Assembly: GCA_049673305.1 (NCBI GenBank)
Contig: JBATXM010000049.1
Coordinates: 1 to 32,390, forward strand
From: GCA-003244245 sp049673305
GTDB lineage: Bacteria > Actinomycetota > Actinomycetes > Mycobacteriales > Pseudonocardiaceae
Reading direction: 5' to 3'
Length of the DNA stretch: 32,390 nt
The translations under genes were made by a program, and so were the position numbers. The stretch's first letter is position 1, and each line of letters begins with the position of its first letter. The notes under the pieces are model-generated. The model searched no databases, was not told the origin of the DNA, and saw only the letters and a program-made list of their open reading frames with translations. This document shows, piece by piece, positions 32,269 through 32,390 of this stretch.

Positions 32269-32390
32269 GTACGCCCGGCATGGGTGATCGATTGGGGGTG
32301 AGAGTCCCCTGGAGGAAGAGGTGGTGCTAACTCCGAGCCGGAGGCAACTGCGTCGTCGTGAGGCGGGGTGGGAAGGAAGCCCGAGGCGTA
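32269..32390 (+). mobile_element. 5' end of a class IIC-type group II intron
   Basis: From 32269 the sequence follows the start of bacterial class IIC introns such as that of Oceanobacillus iheyensis: GTACGCCCGGCATGGGTG at the 5' end (reference GTGTGCCCGGCATGGGTG), then GGGTGAGAGTCCC, GGTGCTAACTCC, GGAGGCAACTGCG and GGGAAGGAAGCCCGAGGCG, in the right order for domain I. The intron leaves the window, so the reverse transcriptase/maturase and domains V-VI are not visible. The fifth-base consensus GTGYG is GTACG here, a small deviation. Inserted five bases after a perfect hairpin, as class IIC introns are. Confidence 0.8.

Noticed and set aside
32084..32330. Two plus-strand frames crossing into the right edge
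   Set aside because: They run through the hairpin and the 5' end of the group II intron and have no protein likeness.

Overview
The DNA is GC-rich, uses many GTG/TTG starts and good Shine-Dalgarno sites, and carries ergothioneine genes, Glf, XRE-TPR regulators and STAND ATPases. This fits a filamentous or related actinomycete. A Pseudonocardiales-like host is my guess only; no rRNA or other phylogenetic marker is present.

Layout. (1) 1-6.1 kb is an accessory patchwork: a truncated NACHT ATPase gene behind a small HTH gene, a small putative membrane protein, a MazF-like toxin-antitoxin pair, a GNAT acetyltransferase convergent with an XRE/TPR regulator, an orphan 105-aa gene, a 3'-terminal scrap of an aconitase gene, and a second (VapBC-like) toxin-antitoxin pair. 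(2) 6.3-14.1 kb is a metabolic block on the plus strand: a lipocalin/heme-binding-like protein, an NAD-dependent formate dehydrogenase, a 1,398-aa fusion of an assimilatory nitrate-reductase-type molybdoenzyme to a CysJ/P450-reductase-type diflavin module, and a CooC/MinD-like P-loop ATPase. (3) 14.1-17.2 kb is egtB-egtC-egtD on the minus strand, very tightly packed; egtA and egtE are not present. (4) 17.4-23.3 kb holds a broken methyltransferase, a secreted SGNH hydrolase, a short HTH protein with a hairpin terminator, an ABC-F ATPase, a cupin_5 protein and UDP-galactopyranose mutase. (5) 23.39 kb to the end is accessory again. It opens with an isolated 3' half of a tRNA-Val gene, likely an attachment-site scar, and continues with a DUF4062-NB-ARC-TPR STAND protein with nearly identical TPRs, several small membrane or unknown genes, a pentapeptide-repeat membrane protein and, at the right edge, the 5' end of a class IIC-type group II intron placed just after a hairpin.

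The most interesting signal is a pair of 236-bp elements (27456-27691 and 30473-30708). Each folds into a long double hairpin: a sequence-conserved outer stem, a 25-bp inner stem whose sequence differs between copies while its pairing is kept (about nine compensatory base-pair changes), a conserved terminal loop, and a conserved possible 10-bp pseudoknot partner. G-U pairs favour transcription of the plus strand. I do not recognise the family. One copy follows the STAND gene and the other precedes the pentapeptide-repeat gene.

How the genes may work together: formate dehydrogenase would regenerate NADH near an NAD(P)H-linked nitrate reductase; EgtB, EgtC and EgtD perform three of the five ergothioneine steps; the outer regions look like turnover zones for defence, toxin-antitoxin and mobile DNA.
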